Part shown: positions 1-13,500 of the stretch, in pieces
Layout: the number at the start of each line of letters is the position of its first letter
Position numbering within the stretch: the first letter of the stretch is position 1
NCBI RefSeq assembly: GCF_905475465.1
Contig: NC_062245.1
Location: 2,170,001-2,234,000, forward strand
From: Pieris napi
Lineage: Eukaryota; Arthropoda; Insecta; Lepidoptera; Pieridae
Length of the DNA stretch: 64,000 bases
Direction of reading: 5' to 3'
The notes under the pieces: model-generated
What the model was told of the DNA's origin: nothing
What the model saw: only the letters and a program-made list of their open reading frames with translations
Databases searched by the model: none
Translations under genes and position numbers: made by a program

Positions 1-1506
1 AGCGTTGATAATCAATTTCTTAGAATTTCCATAAGTGATTTAGTTACAAATGGATCAAGTGGAAAATTAAGTATCAACACAGTTGGACCCAATGGAACAA
101 GTAAGTTTTTCAAATTGCACGAAGGATAAGAAAGCGTTCAAGTATTACGTAACGAATTTTGGAGGGGGGGGGGGGGCTTCCTTTTGTAAAACGTTACGAT
201 GCGGGGCGGGGATTGAATTACGCGTTATTGTTAATATTATTCGACTTTCCAGTACTTTACAAAACGTAATGGTAACTTTTAGGTATAAAGAGTCACTAGG
301 TGGTCACGAAACGTTTTACTATACGTATACTTGGTTACAGAAAAACGTTACGGCGCGTTACACGGGGGAAAGGGGGGGTCAATAATCTCCAAAAATTGCG
401 TGACGTAATACTTGAACGCTCCCTAAGTTCCAACATAAAAATTATTCAAAGTAAAATTAATTTGTTTTGGTGGCTTTTATACAAAACACTAACTTAACAT
501 CTTTTCAGCAATAACAATACCGTTTTGGATTTTGAGCGTAAACTACAACGATTATGCCTTCGCTTACAGCTGCATGGACGTAGAAGAAGACCGCCGAGCA
601 AGTAAGCTCTTTACAACTACAAATATAAAGTATCTTTTATCCTAGTATCTAAGGTTTTATGAAACCTTTTTTTTACCACGGTAAAAGTGAAACTTTTTTT
701 CACATTATAGACATTTAACTAATTATTTTTGGAATAATATTCCATTAAGGGTATAAAAATCGCTTTATCAATCTTAATTTTATACTTGGAAAATTGGAAT
801 GATAATGGGAAATAACAAAAGTAGACTATGTCTCCAACTATTATTTTTATTGAACTCTTAGAGAGTACGACATAATGCTTAACAATTATTTAGATTACAT
901 ACACATATTAAGTAATAGTCTATACACTACACGGTCAGCTGCTGCGAACTATAGGCGCCGCCATATTGGCCTTGGCTGCTATGACGAGCGCCTTTCACTT
1001 TATCCCTACTCCGCGGCCGACCGTCACGCGACATGCAACACACATATGAAAAAATTTGAGACGATGTAATAAAAGTTTCACTTTAAAAGGAAAATAAAGA
1101 GGAAAGATTTAGCCTGATTTGATATCTTAAAAGATTTTCCTAATAGCTAATTTTGGATAATAATTTCTATACATTAATTAGTCCTATGCTATTGACATTA
1201 CCAACTAAACTTTTAATTAATTGTTAGTATAAACACGTTTTTCTAAGATATTTAAATAATCTTTAAAATTTAGTTTACAGCTGGAAACTAAGCAGAAACC
1301 AAAGCAGACTCTCTGCAGAAGCGAATCGGAATATAGACAACGTGATGTCAAATGTAGTGGTTCTTCAAAGTCGTTACTATGAAAATGTAGACCAAACAGA
1401 CGACGCCTGCTTTTATTTGCCAGATCTGGCACCTGGTGAACCCGTTATACTCGAAGGCCGATGTGATTTGGATATACCAGTTGTCGAAAACTTCAACGCA
1501 ACTGAG
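1..1506 (+). CDS. Polycalin lipocalin unit 1 (5' end cut by window)
   Basis: Exons: A ends at 100 (start outside the window), B 509-601, C 1274-1506. The A fragment closes with N-G-T before a GTAAGT donor. B reads IPFWILSVNYNDYAFAYSC, the usual lipocalin strand with its Cys. C begins IYSWKLSRNQ and contains the DDACFYLPDL and EGRCDLDIP Cys motifs. The A-B intron holds an inverted-repeat element (132-422). Clear by splice sites and by similarity to the other units. Confidence 0.88.
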
Positions 1507-4500
1507 GTAGGAAAATATATAGAGTTAAAAGTAAACAGAATCCGTAATAGTATTTTAAAAGTTATAAGAAGTATCGGTTTGGTAGGAATATGATATACTT
1601 TCAAAAGTAATGAGTAAAACATTGACAGATATATATCCTGTACTCCATGAGCATACGCTCATTTCATGAGCACGCTAATTTTAACGTAAATATTTTTAAT
1701 TTTATATATTATTATAACGTCGGTGTACAATTTTATTGGCAGTATTTGGGTCGTTGGCGCTTAATAGAATCCTATCCAGCTGAGCAACAGACTGGCACTT
1801 GCAATGAAGCATATTACTCCGCTGGAAGCGGGAACACAGTAGAAGTTGTTAACTCGCAAGTAGTTGGCGAAGAACTTAACAGTGTTACCGGTACTGCTGA
1901 AGTTGAAAGTAATGGAAAGCTAAAAGTTACTTTTCCAAATAGTAAGTATTAAACAAGGTTTGGCAGACACTGATGCATCTAGATTGCATGCAGATTTTTT
2001 ACTTATGTAGAGAAAGAAAAATACATGTCCTTAAAAATAATTGAATCCTTTATTAATAATACTTCGTGTCTGTTTCACAATGTATGGATAAAGTACCAAA
2101 TAGCTATGCAACACATAAATTATTTGGAAGATCAATAAATTGTGCTTGTCACTTCATCGGACTCTTAACTAATGATGGACTTTATGTGACGAATAGCGCT
2201 ATCTGACAGTCGTGAAACGCAACAATAGTGTTTATCCTACCAATAAGTAATAAATAGCTAATTTGGAACTAATGTAGAACTTTTCGTACATTGTGAAACA
2301 GACCCTAAACATTTGACATACAGATAAAGTGCTGATTAAAATAATTTCAGGTCCAGATCCAGCATACCTCACGATTATAAATACCGACTACAAATCATAT
2401 TCCCTTGTCTATAGCTGTACCAACCTACCTGATAATAAAAAAAGAAGTGAGTACCACGACAAAACATATAGTACATATACGACGTTGAATGTTTATATTA
2501 TTTAGTAACTTTAAATCAGTATAAAAACACTGGACTACAAACCTAACAGAACAGAAACAAATAATCAGATTTAAATAGGTATTGAAGGAAATTTTAGAAA
2601 GTCAAGTATAAAAACTATTTATCTGATTGAGATTTTACGTCTAATACGAGTATTTGGCTAAATACGAACCATTAGATCTTTATTATAAGACAGTAGCGTC
2701 TAATGTAACATAATTCTTTTACAGTATTTAGTTGGAAACTGAGTCGTACAAGAAGCCTTACCCAAGACGCGACGAACCGCATTAACACGATTATGAACAA
2801 CATTCGAGAATTGAATAATAAATATTTTCAAAAGGTGGATCAATCAGATGATGCCTGCTTTTACCTACCGCCTCCTGGACCATATCCAGTTATATTCCGT
2901 GGTAAATGTGATCTGAACATAACAACAGTCCCTAGTTTTGAAGCTGGTCGTGTAAGTCAATTTCATAATAATTTAAAATCATAACCCATGAAAATAAAAA
3001 ATGCATTAAAAGGTTAATAAATAAATGAATGGTTCAGGTTTTAAAAGGATCTATCTACGCTACATGCCATTGTTGATGTTTGTTGTTAATTTGAATGGAA
3101 TTTTCAGTATCTCAACTTATGGCACAATATTGAATCTTATCCATCAACTTTCCAAACTGGTACATGTAACAACGCATTTTACTCTGCTGGTACTACTAGC
3201 GATGTTGACGTATATAATACTCAAGTCATCGATAGACAACTGGATACCATTCGAGGAACAGCTAATCTCGCGGTCGCCGCAGACGTTGGAAAGCTTGTTG
3301 TTAGCTTTCCTATTGCAGGCACTAATCGTGAGTTACATTTTCTGTTGCGATAACAAAAAATATGGAACAATAAATCCTATTTATATAACACAGAAATGAA
3401 ATTCTTCAAAAATAATAACAATTCGCAACGTTTCAGAGACAACGTCCACAGATTACTGGATTCTAGCTACTGATTATACTTCATATGCACTTGTTTACAC
3501 CTGCTATAATGTAGATGAAGAACATAGGGCAGGTACGTAAAATATAACTTATGTTTTAATCACTAAAAAGTTAGTTTTAGTATAATATTTACTTAGTTTT
3601 TGTAATGCAGAAACAGTAAGACTAAATAAAATTAATGTACAATTTTAAAACATATTTTTAGTGTTGAGCTGGAAATTAAGTCGTACCAAATCGCTAACAC
3701 CTGGTGCACAAACTGCTATCAACGCTGTAATAAACACAATCCCAGTCCTTAATCAAAAGTATTATGAGCCCAATAACCAAAGCGCCGAAGCATGTTTCTA
3801 TTTCCCTGATCCTGCACCTGGGAAGGTCGTCGAGTTTCCTGGAAAATGTGATCAAACCATTCCTGCGGTGCCTAATTTTAATCTCACAGCTGTAAGTAAT
3901 ATCTTGTCGAATATTACCAAATAAGATATATATTTCTTCTTGCGTTAGTCCTACTTTAAAACTGTTGCTCGTTTCCAGTTTAGAGGTACCTGGTATGAAG
4001 TACAGGCGTACCCTAAGGAACAACAGACGGGACAGTGCGTTAGCCATACTTACTCTGAAGCCGGCTCAAATGCCTTGCGGCTTATTTCAAAACAAGTTCT
4101 AGACCAGGGTCTAATACAAACTAATAGCAATGTTACATTTACGTCTGCTCAAGACCCGAGCGGCAAATTAACCATCACGATTAGAATCAATGGATCAGGT
4201 AAAGAGTATACGAATATTTTATTTGAATTTCTTTGTCCTTTTAAATATAGGAATCTATTAGATCTTTTGAAACTTTTTCAGATGTAGATATTCCCTTTTG
4301 GGTTTTAAGCACAGACTACGAAGATTACGCGTTGGCTTACTCTTGTGTAGATATGCCGAATGATAGACGAAAAGGTGAGACACTCGCATAATAACTCTAA
4401 TATGATCATCATATCTTGGGTTCAAGTCTGATTTAATAATCCCACCATTTATTTCAGTGTTCAGTTGGCAATTAAGCAGATCAAAAACAATGTCCGCCGC

Positions 4501-7500
4501 TGGCAATCAATCTATAACTTCTGCGATGAGTGACATTGATGTCTTAGACCGTCAATACTATGAGAATATCGACCAATCCGACTCTGCCTGTTTCTACTTA
4601 CCGGATGTTCCCATGGGAGAACCTGTTATATTCCCTGGGATATGTGATACTAATATACCAGTAGTTAGAGATTTCAACGTCACCAGGGTAAGAAATATTT
4701 TATATATTTTTATTCCGTTGTTTTTGGTATTTTAGTCGATAAATTTATTAAATTTAAACTTTAGTATGGCGGCCGCTGGCGTATGCTTGAAACTTATCAC
4801 TCAGATTTTCAACGTGGAGCATGTAACGATGCAACGTACACGTTACTCAATGACGGTACGGTCTCAGCACTTAACAGTCAAGTCATCAATGAAGAACTGA
4901 ACACCATTACTGGTATCGCCTCCTTAGCCAGCTCGGATGGATCTGCTAAGCTCTCTGTTAAATTTCCTACAAGTAAGCAATCACATGAGCTGACGACATG
5001 ATTACGAATTGACTAGAAATGGTATTAATACTTTTGTATTTCAGCTACTGAGGCTGCTGATTACTGGGTCTTGCACACCGACTATGATTCATATGCATTA
5101 GTATACAGCTGCAAAAACCTGGAGAACAATCAGAGGAGAGGTACGGTAATTCCAGTTTAACTTAATTGTTAAAAAATCAAGCTAACAATATTTATTTATA
5201 TTTTTTTAGTGTGGAGCTGGAAGCTTAGTCGAAATAGAGAACTTAGCACCAATGCTAGCGACACTATCAATGCCGTTATCAGAGACATCGACGTGTTAAA
5301 TAGTAGATATTATAGTAAAATAGACCACTCTGATAAAGCTTGCTTCTACTATCCTGTAGCAGATGGAAGACCTGTAAAGTTTAGAGGACAATGTAATGAA
5401 ACAATATCTGGTGTCAATTCCTTTAGACCTGGAGATGTAAGTGCATGCAGTAGTATTGTAATATATTTAACTAATAGGTAACAGTGCTATTGGGCTTCAT
5501 TATAACTTCTGCTGTTTTATTTAAGCTTAAAATTTTACTGAAAAATTCTTTTGGTGTGACTAGACGTATGGGTAGGTAGGCCTTTCGACAATATTCCCTC
5601 GTTTTTAAGTATATGTTATTCTATACCTCCTAAAGACTGTATGGTACTTGCAGCTCATGTTGTAAGTTTTTCACATCTTATCGTTTCCCAGATAAAATTA
5701 TTTACTTCCAACTCTAGGTGGTTTTCAGTCTTTAAAGGTACTTTTAAGTTAACCATATTCTCTGGAACTATTTTTTTAAGCTATTCCAGTCCATGTACCG
5801 TTTTGCTAGAGTTGTATTTAATTCTTGCCTTTTAGTATATTCTCAAAAAGTGAGTATGATTCGGGAGTGATTAGAGTACATATTTTTTATTAACGATATT
5901 GTTATTTTGATTTCCTTATATAATGAAATGCGAAGTTTACTCCAAGTTTGGAAACTTGTTACGAAGGCAGGGAAGCTTCATCTTCAGTTACAAAGAGGCT
6001 AAACCCAGAATCAGTCTCCACTCATACTCATTGAACTATATGTTTCACCTTGGGACATGACAAAAATTTTGCAAAATTGAAAGCTACTTGCTTGCTCACA
6101 CTGTAGTGGAGATCATAAGAAGAAGAACGCGCAATGCAGAACGCTAAAAATACAGCTTAAAAAACTGATCCAAGAGGTGTGGAGTGGAGTTTGAAGACAA
6201 TCCTAATCAACTCAGCATGGTTATTTTAAACGATAGTGAAATCCCTACCTTGGACACGGATATGATTCGAGATGCATTCAAAAATCAGTCGCAACAAAAA
6301 TAAGTCGCATTCGTTACACTCACTCCTGATGCGAATAAAAATAATAATTCGATTGGCAGAAATAGGCTGTAAAGTAAATCTCAGAAAAGTTATAGACAAC
6401 TATAAAATAGGAGTGAGACACATAGATATGCAGAAGAAAAAATAGGGAAGAACTCATTTCAGTGACTGCAGTTTGGTTTCGCGCCTCGTGGCTCGTCTGT
6501 ATCAACTGTGAGATATTTGACAATACTCTTATTGACCTTTCTGTTTTCAAAAAAGTACCATGAGCCGAGATTTTTTGATGTTCTGCTACACTGTTAGTGT
6601 TTTCACAGTACCAGTGCTGTGCATTTTGACTAGAAGGAAGAAAGGAGTGTTTACCTATTTCCTTTTATTTATATATGTATCATACTGGTTGAAATTATTC
6701 AGCAACTGTCTCCTCGTGACATCTTTTTGTTTAAAGGATAGATCTAATTTTAGTTCGCACTCACTCCTTGAGTTCGTTGACTATAGTTTCCATAGGACAA
6801 TAGGACTCTTGCCTTTCTAACTACACCCACTAGCTTGTTTTGAGTTTTAATTTTACTTACATTTGGAGACGGTATTTTAAATACGTATTTATTAAAAGTT
6901 ATTATTAAATTTTATCAAAAACAACAACTGGCCGACATAATATCCGTCGACCGTTAACATACATAATTTTGTTTATACTGAATAATAAGCAATTTATGAA
7001 ATTTATAGTTAATGTGGTTTTCAGTATCTCAACTTATGGCACAACATTGAATCTTATCCATCGAGTTTTCAAACTGGAACATGTAACAACGCATTTTACT
7101 CTGCTGGTACTACTAGCGATGTCGACGTATATAATACTCAAGTCATCAATAGACAACTGGACACCATTCGAGGAACAGCTAATCTCGCAGGCGCCGCAGA
7201 CGTTGGAAAGCTTATTGTTAGCTTTCCCATTGTAGGCACTAATCGTGAGTTACATTTTCTTTTGCGATTTATAAAAATATGGGACAGTAAATCCTATTTA
7301 TACAACACAGAAATGAAATTCTTTGTACCGACGCAACAATAATAACAATTCGCAACTTTTCAGAGACAACGTCCACGGATTACGTGATTCTAGCTACTGA
7401 TTATATTTCATATGCACTTGTCTACACCTGCTATAATGTGGATAAAGAACATAGGACAGGTATGGAAAGTATAACTTATGTTTTTATCACTAAAAAGGTA

Positions 7501-10500
7501 GTTTTAGTTTAATATTTACTTAGTTTACTATAATATTAACTTAGTTTTTGTAATGCAGAAACAGTAAGACTAAATAAAATTAATGTACAATTTTAAAACA
7601 TATTTTTAGTGTTGAGCTGGAAATTAAGTCGTACCAAATCGCTAACACCTGGTGCACAAACTGCTATCAACGCTGTAATAAACACAATCCCAGTCCTTAA
7701 TCAAAAGTATTATGAGCCCAATAACCAAAGCGCCGAAGCATGTTTCTATTTCCCTGATCCTGCACCTGGGAAGGTCGTCGAGTTTCCTGGAAAATGTGAT
7801 CAAACCATTCCTGCGGTGCCTAATTTTAATCTCACAGCTGTAAGTAATATCTTGTCGAATATTACCAAATAAGATATACTTCTTCTTGCGTTAGTCCTAC
7901 TTTAAAACTGTTGCTCGTTTCCAGTTTAGAGGTACCTGGTATGAAGTACAGGCGTACCCTAAGGAACAACAGACGGGACAGTGCGTTAGCCATACTTACT
8001 CTGAAGCCGGCTCAAATGCCTTGCGGCTTATTTCAAAACAAGTTCTAGACCAGGGTCTAATACAAACTAATAGCAATGTTACATTTACGTCTGCTCAAGA
8101 CCCGAGCGGCAAATTAACCATCACGATTAGAACCAATGGATCAGGTAAAGAGTATACGAATATTTTATTTGAATTTCTTTGTCCTTTTAAATATAGGAAT
8201 CTATTAGATCTTTTGAAACTTTTTCAGATGTAGATATTCCCTTTTGGGTTTTAAGCACAGACTACGAAGATTACGCGTTGGCTTACTCTTGTGTAGATAT
8301 GCCGAATGATAGACGAAAAGGTGAGGCACTCGCACAATAACTCTAATATGATCATCATATCTTGGGTTCAAGTCTGATTTAATAATCCCACCATTTATTT
8401 CAGTGTTCAGTTGGCAATTGAGCAGATCAAAAACAATGTCCGCCGCTGGCAATCAATCTATAACTTCTGCGATGAGTGACATTGATGTCTTAGACCGTCA
8501 ATACTATGAGAATATCGACCAATCCGACTCTGCCTGTTTCTACTTACCGGATGTTCCCATGGGAGAACCTGTTATATTCCCTGGGATATGTGATACTAAT
8601 ATACCAGTAGTTAGAGATTTCAACGTCACCAGGGTAAGAAATATTTTATATATTTTTATTCCGTTGTTTTTGGTATTTTAGTCGATAAATTTATTAAATT
8701 TAAACTTTAGTATGGCGGCCGCTGGCGTATGCTTGAAACTTATCACTCAGATTTTCAACGTGGAGCATGTAACGATGCAACGTACACGTTACTCAATGAC
8801 GGTACGGTCTCAGCACTTAACAGTCAAGTCATCAATGAAGAACTGAACACCATTACTGGTATCGCCTCCTTAGCCAGCTCGGATGGATCTGCTAAGCTCT
8901 CTGTTAAATTTCCTACAAGTAAGCAATCACATGAGCTGACGACATGATTACGAATTGACTAGAAATGGTATTAATACTTTTGTATTTCAGCTACTGAGGC
9001 TGCTGATTACTGGGTCTTGCACACCGACTATGATTCATATGCATTAGTATACAGCTGCAAAAACCTGGAGAATAATCAGAGGAGAGGTACGGTAATTCCA
9101 GTTTAACTTAATTGTTAAAAAATCAAGCTAACAATATTTATTTATATTTTTTTAGTGTGGAGCTGGAAGCTTAGTCGAAATAGAGAACTTAGCACCAATG
9201 CTAGCGACACTATCAATGCCGTTATCAGAGACATCGACGTGTTAAATAGTAGATATTATAGTAAAATAGACCACTCTGATAAAGCTTGCTTCTACTATCC
9301 TGTAGCAGATGGAAGACCTGTAAAGTTTAGAGGACAATGTAATGAAACAATATCTGGTGTCAATTCCTTTAGACCTGGAGATGTAAGTGCATGCAGTAGT
9401 ATTGTAATATATTTAACTAATAGGTAACAGTGCTATTGGGCTTCATTATAACTTCTGCTGTTTTAGTTAAGCTTTAAATTTTACTGAAAAATTCTTTTGG
9501 TGTGACTAGACGTATGGGTAGGTAGGCCTTTCGACAATATTCCCGCGTTTTTAAGTATATGTTATCCTAAACCTCCTAAAGACTGTATGGTACTTGCAGC
9601 TCATGTTGTAAGTTTTTCACATCTTATCGTTTCCCAGATAAAATTATTTACTTCCAACTCTAAAATAAATAAAAATAAAATAAAATATGTTTATTATGGA
9701 ACATAAGATACATGTACCACTTATTCCACGTCATTAAATTTGAAGGCATCCCTACTCATCGGCAAAGAAGACAGAGGGTGTAGGCCGAGAGAAAAAGCCG
9801 GCGTAAAAAACTCTCGGTACTCTTTTAAAACAGCAAATCATCAAACAACACTTATTTAAAACAAATATCGCAAATTAATTAGAAGTAGCCTGTCTAGCAC
9901 TAGTCCCAGGCCCTTTTATCAACTAGATAATCGTTGACTTTATAGTAAGCCTTTTTACACAGCTTTTCTTTAATACATTTCTTAAACTTATTGAAAGGCA
10001 GTGATAAAAGAGCCTCTGGGATTTTATTAAAGAAGAGTATCCCTTTCCCCAAAAAAGAATTACTAACTGTAGATAGTCTAGTACGGGGAAATTGCAGCCT
10101 GCGTTTGTTCCGTGTATTAACATTGTGCGTATGTTCTATTCTAGTAAACTTATCACTATTTTTGTATACATACATAATATTTTCATAAATATATTGCGAG
10201 GGAAAGGTAAGTATATTAATTTCCTTGAATTTATCTCTAAGAGATTCCCTACATTTTAAATTATAGATTGCACGAATAGCCCTCTTCTGCAGGATGAAAA
10301 TAGTTTCGACATCAGCAGCATGACCCCATAATAATAAGCCATAAGTCATTAAGCTATGAAAGTAACTAAAATAAACAAGTCTAGCTGTATCGACATCAGT
10401 TAGTGAGCGAATTTTTTTAACCGCGTAGGCTGCAGAACTAAGTCTCTTCGCCAATCCGTTAATATGAGGGGACCACTGAAGTTTTGAATCCATGGTGATT

Positions 10501-13500
10501 CCAAGAAATACAGTTGTATCATCCAGATTCAATTCCTCACCGTTTATAATTGGTCTAGTATCCATAACCCTTGCATTTTTTGCACAAAATTTAATGCATT
10601 TTGTCTTTTTTGCATTAAGTAGAAGGTTATTCATACTAAACCAATGGACAATCGAAGACAGAGCATTGTTCACATCGTCAAAATTTGTTATTTGTCGTTT
10701 GATTTTAAAAATCAAGGACGTGTCATCAGCAAACAAAACTATCTGATGTTTTCTCTCTACCATGAAAGGTAGATCATTTATATAAACAAGAAAGAGGAAA
10801 GGGCCAAGAATTGAGCCCTGTGGTACCCCCATATCTACTGCCGACCCAGAGGACCTCTTACCATTCACTTCAACCTTCTGAGTTCTTCCGTGTAAATAGG
10901 AAGTCAGAAGATTCAGTGCGGTATTCTTGATGCCATAGTGGCGGAGTTTCCCGACTAAGGTCTCGTGTTGGACACAATCAAATGCTTTGGATAAGTCGCA
11001 GAAAACACCTAAAGCGTCATGCGACTCCTCCCAAGCCTTAACTATATATCTATATAACTCAACACCGGCATCGGCTGTCGAGCGACCCTTGGTAAAACCG
11101 AACTGATTATTATGTAATAATTTGTTTACGTTAAAATGACTTACCAGTTGATTTAATATAATTTTTTCAAATATTTTACTACAAGTAGGTAGTACGGAAA
11201 TTGGTCTAAAGTTACTGGGGTCGGACATACTACCTGCTTTAAATAATGGAATGACTTTACTATGTTTCATTAGATCGGGAAACTCGCCACTTTTAATACA
11301 ATTGTTGAAAATTATAGCTAGATGGGGAGCATTTACATCAATTATGCTACTAATTATTTTTACAGAAATACCCCAAAGATCGGTAATGTTCTTAATATCT
11401 ATGGTTCTAAATATCCTCACTATATCGTCGGCACCAATGGGTCGGAATGTAAAACTGACCTTGCACTCGTTTACATTATCTTTGAGCAGCGATTCAGCGA
11501 GGGTGGGAGATGATTGAAGAGACTTAGTAGTCGAAATTGGAATGTCAGAAAAGTACTTATCAAAAACAATCGCTATCTCTTCGTTAGATTTGATTATAGT
11601 GTTATCGACACATAGTTCGATGTCTTGATTGCGATCTCTGACTCTTCCAGTTTCACTATCAATTATCTTCCAAGTCATTTTAGTTTTATTGGTACTATTT
11701 TTAATCTTGTTTTTGATATTTAAGGACTTGGCCGCGTAACAAACTTTCTTAAATAATTTCGAATAATTTCGAACATAAAGAATAAATTCTTCATTATGAT
11801 TGTATGACTTTTCAGCGTAAAGGTCATACAACCGTTGTCTACTTTTATAAATTCCCGCTGTCGCCCAATCACTAAACGATTTACACTGCGAATGAGAGAC
11901 TTTCTTTGGGGTAAAGATGGTGTTGAACTCTTTATTAATACAATCACTTAGATTGTTGTATTGTGTATCAACGGTAGTACCTACCGGTAATAAAGGTAGG
12001 CGTTTACCTATATTATGTCTAAATCTCACCATTCGCTTTTTATTAACTGGAACAAACACACTGCTCTTATTTACTTGTTTCACCACTTTACATTTTAGCG
12101 CCACTAACTGTCCACAATGATCTGAGCTAAGATCAGTTGTAATTGAGGTTTTCATTGCCTCTGCATCTGTAAATACATTATCTATACATGTAGCAGTGGA
12201 GCTTGTAATTCTAGTGGGCTCAAGAAACAAGTTAACAAGATTGTAAGATTTTAATAACAGATTGAATTTTTTACTAATGGAGGTATTTTCTAATAAATTT
12301 ATATTGAAGTCAAAACATACAATAATATACTTATTGTTCTTAAAACTAACTTTACACAAAATTTCCTCCAACTTTTCTTCAAAAAAATCGTAAGATGCAC
12401 TTGGTGGTCTGTAAACACTTAAAATGATGCAATTCTCAATCTCTATACAGGCTACTTCCAAAGAGTGTTCTATAGACAGACACACGATGTCATTACGCTC
12501 TTTATACTTTAAATTTTTATTAACAATAATCAAAGAGCCCCCATGAATCGCCGACAATCTGCAAAACGAACTTGCAACTTGGTGCTGATCAAAGTTAAAG
12601 ATGATTTGGCATTCTCTAAGCCAATGTTCGGTAATGCATAGGACATCAATTTTAGTTGATTTTAAAAACAACTCCAATTCTAATTCTTTGCCCAACATAC
12701 CTTGCATGTTTTGATGCATCAAGTTTAAACAGTTGTTGTTAGTAATATTACATGTTGAGCTGAGTTGTACTAAATTATTGCTAGAGTTTGCCTCTATTGT
12801 CACACTATCTAATTTAAATTATTAATACTTAATGAAGTGCTACTGCAAGTATCACTACATTCTTTTAAGCTAAGCTGCTCAATAGAAGCAGTTGTCTGAA
12901 AAGCTATCTGCTCAATAGAAGCAGTTGTCTGAAAAGCTAAATGTTTAGCTTTAGTTGTAAATAAAAAGTGAGATAGCATAGTAGCTATCTGTTGTAAATA
13001 ATAATTAGGTAGGCGGAACCTATCCTTTGTCAATACATACTTATTTTTAAATATACAATTTATGTCCATTAAATTAGGTAGTGTACCTAAGTCACAATTT
13101 AATTGTATATTATTAGTAGTCAAAGTATTGTGCAACAGCATGTTTAACTTATATCTTATTTTATTTTCCTTTGGTGCACCTTTGATGTAAGGAAATGTAT
13201 ACAAGACAATATTCTCTACATTAAGTGATTTTACTTTATCAATAAATGACAACAATTCATTTTGTCAAAGTTAGTCTAGTCTATGTGGTTTTCAGTCTTT
13301 AAAGGTACTTTTAAGTTAACCATATTCTCTGGAACAATTTTTTTAAGCTATTCCAGTCCATGTACTGATTTGCTAGAGTTGTATTTAATTCTTGCCTTTT
13401 AGTATATTCTCAAAAAGTGAGTATGATTCGGGAGTGATTAGAGTACATATTTTTTATTAACGATATTGTTATTTTGATTTCCTTATATAATGAAATGCGA

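Larger units (their letters stand above)
3108..7024 (+). repeat. Segmental tandem duplication, copy 1 (units 3-5 with introns)
   Basis: The sequence from about 3108 to 7024 recurs at 7025-14591 (interrupted by a retrotransposon) and, in part, at 14592-16675. The repeat period is 3,946-3,948 bp once the insertion is removed. Exons and introns are nearly identical by eye, including the 1.6-kb intron after unit 5. Upstream of 3108 the similarity fades, so the left boundary sits at or just before the unit 3 A-exon acceptor. Copy 1 is the most different in its first A and B exons. Confidence 0.93.
9663..13279 (-). mobile_element. Non-LTR retrotransposon (CR1/Daphne/Jockey-like), 5'-truncated, in polycalin intron
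   Basis: The element lies antisense to polycalin. It contains a 148-codon ORF1 remnant, a complete ORF2 and a short 3' UTR ending in ATTTT-like repeats (AATAAAAATAAAATAAAAT read on the + strand at about 9663-9685). Comparison with the uninterrupted intron of copy 1 at 5711-5720 shows insertion at TCTA, present on both sides (9659-9662 and 13280-13283). ORF1 is incomplete at its 5' end, as expected of target-primed insertion. ORF2 is uninterrupted, so the insertion is young. The clade is uncertain: the RT motifs and an esterase-like ORF1 tail favour the CR1/Daphne side of the Jockey superfamily. Confidence 0.93.

Noticed and set aside
3025..3399. 124-codon ORF with hydrophobic segments
   Set aside because: It overlaps polycalin exon A3 in another frame and has no counterpart in the splice pattern. 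The equivalent ORFs at 6969-7235 and 14536-14802 are shadows of A6 and A9.
6320..6820. ORFs repeated at 13887-14387 (76 and 86 codons)
   Set aside because: They lie in the duplicated intron between units 5/6 and 8/9. Being repeated reflects DNA duplication, not coding constraint; no start, splice or domain evidence.
11251..11517. + strand ORFs inside the retrotransposon
   Set aside because: They are antisense shadows of ORF2.
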